A stretch of DNA of 64,000 nucleotides from Lutraria lutraria (Eukaryota; Mollusca; Bivalvia; Venerida; Mactridae): NCBI GenBank assembly GCA_964023205.1, contig OZ026850.1, positions 1,386,368 to 1,450,367 on the forward strand, given 5' to 3'. The notes below the pieces were generated by a model that was not told where the DNA came from, did no database searches, and was given only the letters and a program-made list of their open reading frames with translations. Shown piece after piece: positions 60,051-64,000 of this stretch; within the stretch, counting starts at the first letter, position 1, and each line of letters starts with the position of its first letter. The position numbers and the translations under genes are program-made.

Positions 60051-61107
60051 GTCCCTGGGCCCATATGCCAAGAGTCGTAAAAAATCCCAGGAAATGTATA
60101 CCTTCTTTTAATAAAGTTAAATAATTGCTAAGATTTGTCTGTGTAATGGTACACCATTATGTTAAGAGCATGGCTACTTCCGTCAGGTTTCATTTGCTGT
60201 AGATTTTCCTACTCAAATGTTTGTGAATACACTGTGCACTGAGTGACTGGAAACCTGTCACCACATACAGTTAAGCAGAGTTGAGTGAACTCTGATATTG
60301 TGAAGAATCTGCTACAGTGAAGTATTCATTCTTCTTATTTGCCAATCTTTGTTTTATTGTAATAGAATCAGTGAAATACGGATATAATGAGGGAATTATT
60401 TATAAGGGTCTCCAGCCCCTGACGTTATAAACTATTTTCAGTCTCCGAGGTGAGCTCAAATCTCATATCTTGTCTTTTAATGGTTCTAAGTTAATTACGA
60501 TCAGACAATATTCATATTTATTGATCTGAATATGTATTTAAACATTAATCAGCCTATTTTTTCAACCACGATAGTTTGAGAATCTAATTGAGATTTGAGC
60601 TCAGAGATTGTTCTCAAGTTTTATAACCTCGGGGCCGGGTATTCAATATAAACGTGTTCTACTTTAGACCTTCCTTCACGAAATGTCCCCCCCCCCCCCG
60701 CTGGCAACAACCCATGTCCATTTTGTGAAAAATCTTGTACAGTTAGGTATAAACAGAAAAAATAACTTATCTTTAGAAAAATATCATCTTTAATATTTAT
60801 TAGGCAACATTTGGTGATTTCATTTCATACATAATAATTTGTGCGAGGATGCAGTAGCTTAATTTATACTTAATAAAGTTCTAGTTGTTACTATTTAATT
60901 TTCAAATAATTTCTGGTTACTATGGCAACAGAATTTTTTATTAATTAAGAAACGTTATATATATTGCTAATCACAGAAAAACGTGTGTCTTGTTATTACA
61001 TGAAGACAGATTTATGTACAAAAATCTCACAGATAAGCTTCTCAGACACTGATGGTGTTTAAATCAACCAACAGAACAACGTAATGAAATTATACAGTAA
61101 CAATATA
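60051..61107. other. Spacer and probable 3' region of cathepsin B
   Basis: Contains MITE family E copy 2 (60410-60638). Other than AT-rich sequence nothing is seen. Minus-strand AATAAA signals occur near 60801 and 61346. Confidence 0.45.
60410..60638. mobile_element. MITE family E copy 2
   Basis: Left agcccctgacgttataaact, right ttttataacctcggggccgg, with gagctcaaatct and agatttgagctc at the inner edges. Similar to 54021-54265. Confidence 0.75.
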
Positions 61108-61279
61108 CAGTAAAACTCCGGAAAACCGGACTTCCAGAAAACCGGAATTTCCTGAAAATCGGACAACTTTTCAAACCCATTTTTGGGGGGAATTAGCAAA
61201 AGTTCTCTGAAAACAGAAATTCTCCGAAAAATGTGAATAGCCGAGTCCGGAAGAGGTCCGGTTTTCTGAGGTTTTGCTG
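61108..61279. mobile_element. MITE family D (CAGTAAAACTCCGG termini)
   Basis: Left cagtaaaactccggaaaacc and right (complement) cagcaaaacctcagaaaacc are inverted ends of about 25 bp. TA precedes the left end. gaaaaccgga is repeated within. Pogo/Tigger-like ends by pattern. Confidence 0.75.
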
Positions 61280-61603
61280 TGTGCAGAAAGATAAATTGGT
61301 CATGTGTATACTACACACAATGTAAAAATATGTTCTATTCAACCTTTATTTGAAATTGCAATAAAGTGGTTACTTTAAAGAAAAAAAAAATTAAAAATAC
61401 AATCCTTTTTTGGAAATTTGTGATACAACCATGAAAAAGTAAATTTACAATATAATTCTTGTATAAAACGTAAAAAGGTAAGTCCTAACTATCTTTTAAA
61501 TGATTTGTACAACCGACACAATGTGTTACTTCAGGAATGTAATTTTTTGCTCTTTTTTTTCAATAGAAAAATGTTTTGATTTTTGGAATTGTCATTTTTT
61601 TAT

Positions 61604-63587
61604 TTAAACATCCATCATTCCTGCGACGATGTTGGATTCGATACCACATTCATCTCTTCCTCTGAGTATCTTGAAGAATCCGTTATCTCCCCAGTCGGAG
61701 TTCCAGGAGTTGGCGACGAGCCAATAATCTTTACCGTCTTCGTTACCCCATCCAAGAAGCTTGATAGCATGTCCACCGAGAGCTCCGCCAGATTTGTGCT
61801 CATAAACACCTGAAAAGATAAGTTATTTTAAATATTTACCAAATCACCGTTTTCTAAACTATTTCAAGAAATCACCAGTAATTTATTTGTTAAGAACCTA
61901 CATTCTTGATGCAGTTGTTAGTTTTTGAGGTATTATGTAACTGAAATTAGAACATTTGAAACATACACATGTATATTCAAATTGCAGAATTGTGGGGGGT
62001 AAACAGCTTTTTGTACAAATTAAGGAGGGGTACAAATTAATTGTAGGGGCTACTTTATTGTACCAATTAATTGGAGGGGAAGTAAACTGCTTTCTTGTAC
62101 CAATTAATTGGAGGGGAAGTAAACTGCTTTATCATACCAATTAATTGGAGGGGAAGAAGACTGCTTTATTGTACCAATTAATTGGAGGGGAAGTAAACTG
62201 CTTTATCATACCAATTAATTGGAGGGGAAGAAGACTGCTTTATTGTACCAATTAATTGGAGGGGAAGTAAACTGCTTTATTGTACCAATTAATTGGAGGG
62301 GAAGAAAACTGCTTTTTTGTACCAATTAATTGGAGGGGGAGTAAACTGCTTTATCATACCAATTAATTGGGGGGGGGGGGTAAACTGCTTTATTGTACCA
62401 ATTAATTGGAGGGGAAGTAAACTGCTTTTTTGTACCAATTAATTGGAAGGGGGACTGTTATTGGTACTAATTAAGTGGAGGGGGGGACTACTTTATTGTA
62501 CAAATTAATGTGGGGGTAAAACTGTCATAAATGGGGTCAGTCTTGAAATTTTAAACACAACTATTTTTTTCCCAAATTAATCGAACTATACCTGATTTGT
62601 ATGTTGGGAAATCAGCATAAACGGTGAAAGCCGCCTCAACTGGCCCATTGGTCATAATTTCTGTCATGATTTTCTCAACTTCTTCAACAGCGTACACACT
62701 CTTGGCTGAAAAATAAAGGTGTGTCATGTTTAACCAATCAGTGCGAAGCTAGCAAATCCTGAATAGAACGGTGCAGGTAACTACGAAAATATAAACTGAA
62801 AATATTTGTAAAACTTTTAACATACAGTGCAAACTCTCCAGAGTGGCTCTCTCTTGAGCAACAACATCACTTCAACAACAACAGCATAATTTTTTCCCAC
62901 TATTAATTTAACCTCTGTAAAAAAACATCGAACAACCTTTCAATAACAACATAATAGGGTGTTGCTTTGGAGAGGTTGCACAGTATTTATAAAATCAAGC
63001 AATGAAGATCATAAGAACATAGTTAAAGAAAAAATCAGGCAAGACTAAGTCCATAAAATAGGAATGAAGCTGATTTTTAAAGCGAATAAGACCTAGAATA
63101 GAATGAAGAAGTCCTGTAACCTCAATGGCAAAAACAAACCAAGGTCACAAGTCATAAAACTTTAGTTTTGTCTCCAAACTCAAATATCATCTTTTAATGT
63201 TTCTAAGTTAATTATAATCTAATAATGATATTATTGATACATTAGTCTGACAGCATGACTCGAATTCAAACATTAATCAGCTCTGTTTTCAACCATAATA
63301 TATTGAGATTTAAGCTCAGAAACTGTTTTCAAATTTTATATCCCTGGGACCTGGTCTCATGGTGTGAAAAACTCAAAAGCTAAATACTGAAAATGGTAAG
63401 ATAACAGACAGCTAAGTGAGTCTCAGTCTATATGGTACATACCGTGGTGTTTGTCCTGTTTGTATGTTACATTATAACCCTGTTCGCAGGATTTCTGACA
63501 TCTGGGGGTTGGGCCGTCTCCCTTACAGGGGTCAAGTTTACCAACGACATGATGATCACAAGCCTTGACCTTGTAAGGTTGACATCC
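61604..63587 (-). CDS. CTSB: Cathepsin B, last three exons (5' part outside the window)
   Basis: A lysosomal papain-family cysteine protease. Minus-strand exons: 63587-63443 ([14 protein letters not shown] ... [15 protein letters not shown]), 62705-62592 ([31 protein letters not shown]) and 61809-61604 ([47 protein letters not shown]). They join in phase 1 each, with clean GT/AG sites, to a TAA at 61604-61606. The catalytic His (GGHAI) and Asn (NSWN) are present. The active-site Cys, occluding-loop start, propeptide and signal peptide must lie beyond 64000. The CDHH in the first exon shown corresponds to the occluding-loop His pair of cathepsin B. No disruption is seen; the intron at 61.8-62.6 kb is largely a 37-bp tandem array. 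Confidence 0.96.
62010..62520. repeat. 37-bp tandem repeat in a cathepsin B intron
   Basis: About 12-13 copies of accaattaattggaggggaa plus gtaaactgctttattgt. An A variant (aagac) and B variant (gtaaac) alternate in places. Each unit contains the palindrome aattaatt. Confidence 0.93.
62825..62983 (-). mobile_element. MITE family B, full copy in a cathepsin B intron
   Basis: Left cagtgcaaactctccagagt, right ggagaggttgcacag, TA at both outer edges (62823-62824, 62984-62985). This is the best-preserved copy for target-site reading. Confidence 0.75.
63145..63362. mobile_element. MITE family E copy 3
   Basis: Left aagtcataaaactttagttttg, right aaattttatatccctgggac, inner ctcaaatatc and gagatttaagctc. 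More diverged than the other two. Confidence 0.65.
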
Positions 63588-63644
63588 CTACAACGACAGA
63601 AAAACTACCATCAAAATAATGTCGTAGAAGTTGTTAATTTTCAG

Positions 63645-64000
63645 TACAGTCAAACCTGTGAACAAAGGCCATCCTTGGGAAAGACAAAATTTGGCCTTTA
63701 TTGACAGGTGACCTTTATTTGGAGGTCATCTCATTCTAAATAATTAATGACGTTTTTTAAAAGAATGATATTTTATTCACAGGGTGTCCTTTATTTGGAG
63801 GTCATCTCATTCTAAATAATTAATGAAGGTTTTAAAAGAATGACATTTTATTCACAGGGTGTCCTTTATTTGGAGGTCATCTCATTCTAAATAATCAATG
63901 ACGTTTTTTAAAAGAATGACATTTTATTCACAGGGTGTCCTTTATTTGGAGGTCATCTCATTCTAAATAATCAATGACGGTTTTAAAAGAATGACATTTT
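63645..64000 (+). mobile_element. MITE family C with expanded ~75-bp internal repeat
   Basis: Begins tacagtcaaacctgtgaacaaaggcc. It then continues into tandem copies of a ~75-bp unit (cacagggtgtcctttatttg ... aatgacattttatt) starting near 63778, 63853 and 63929 and running off the window. It is the upstream intron of the cathepsin B gene. Confidence 0.8.

Noticed and set aside
58288..60064. Long minus-strand ORFs (up to 394 codons) rich in Cys, Trp and Leu
   Set aside because: They are translations of a 26/27-bp minisatellite, open in three frames at once with no flanking exons.
61583..61813. Plus-strand 76-codon ORF and a minus 64-codon ORF at the right edge
   Set aside because: Both are wrong frames over the last cathepsin B exon.

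Overview
This is eukaryotic nuclear DNA: AT-rich, intron-rich, crowded with minisatellites, tRNA-derived SINEs, MITEs and worn transposons. The proteins are animal: a RIO-family kinase (RIOK3), cathepsin B, and a NACHT/LRR immune-type receptor with a DZIP3-type HEPN domain. Together with the repeat style this points to a lophotrochozoan, most likely a mollusc. The species was not identified.

Layout. 1-16.9 kb is almost gene-free: a 28-bp satellite (1-2434), a broken Tc1/mariner transposase, the 3' half of a LINE, a 16/17-bp satellite (7.9-8.7 kb), hairpin and TIR elements (9.3-11.5 kb), one possible orphan exon (14.3 kb) and a 16-bp satellite (14.9-15.5 kb). 17.0-18.5 kb is a direct copy of 3.34-4.92 kb and abuts the 3' end of the main gene. 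18.74-27.92 kb (minus strand) is a seven-exon gene whose splice phases all agree. It predicts about 1313 aa: a hydrophobic leader ending in a 2A-like NPGP motif, an I-set Ig domain, a HEPN domain with an intact R-x4-H motif, a coiled linker, NACHT, and an LRR tail. 30.08-36.17 kb is a 6.1-kb element with long inverted repeats made of ~355-bp units rich in AGGTCA half-sites. 36.7-41.9 kb holds a decayed copy of the DUF4326 gene and a frameshifted C2H2 gene lying between short inverted repeats. 43.4-45.6 kb (minus) is a two-exon DUF4326 gene, with a satellite in its intron. It is head-to-head with RIOK3 (46.96-56.66 kb, plus, 11 coding exons). 58.3-60.05 kb is a 26/27-bp minisatellite that creates long false ORFs. 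61.6-63.6 kb (minus) holds the last three exons of cathepsin B, whose 5' part lies beyond the window.

RIOK3, cathepsin B and the DUF4326 gene look intact and ordinary for an animal. The unusual locus is the 2A-Ig-HEPN-NACHT-LRR receptor: a putative intracellular sensor with a possible RNase-type effector and a leader that could give both secretory-pathway and cytosolic forms. The DUF4326 gene shares a short N-terminal motif (DVMSEQ) with its divergent neighbour RIOK3. All exon structures were read by eye from splice consensus and phase; no transcript data were available.
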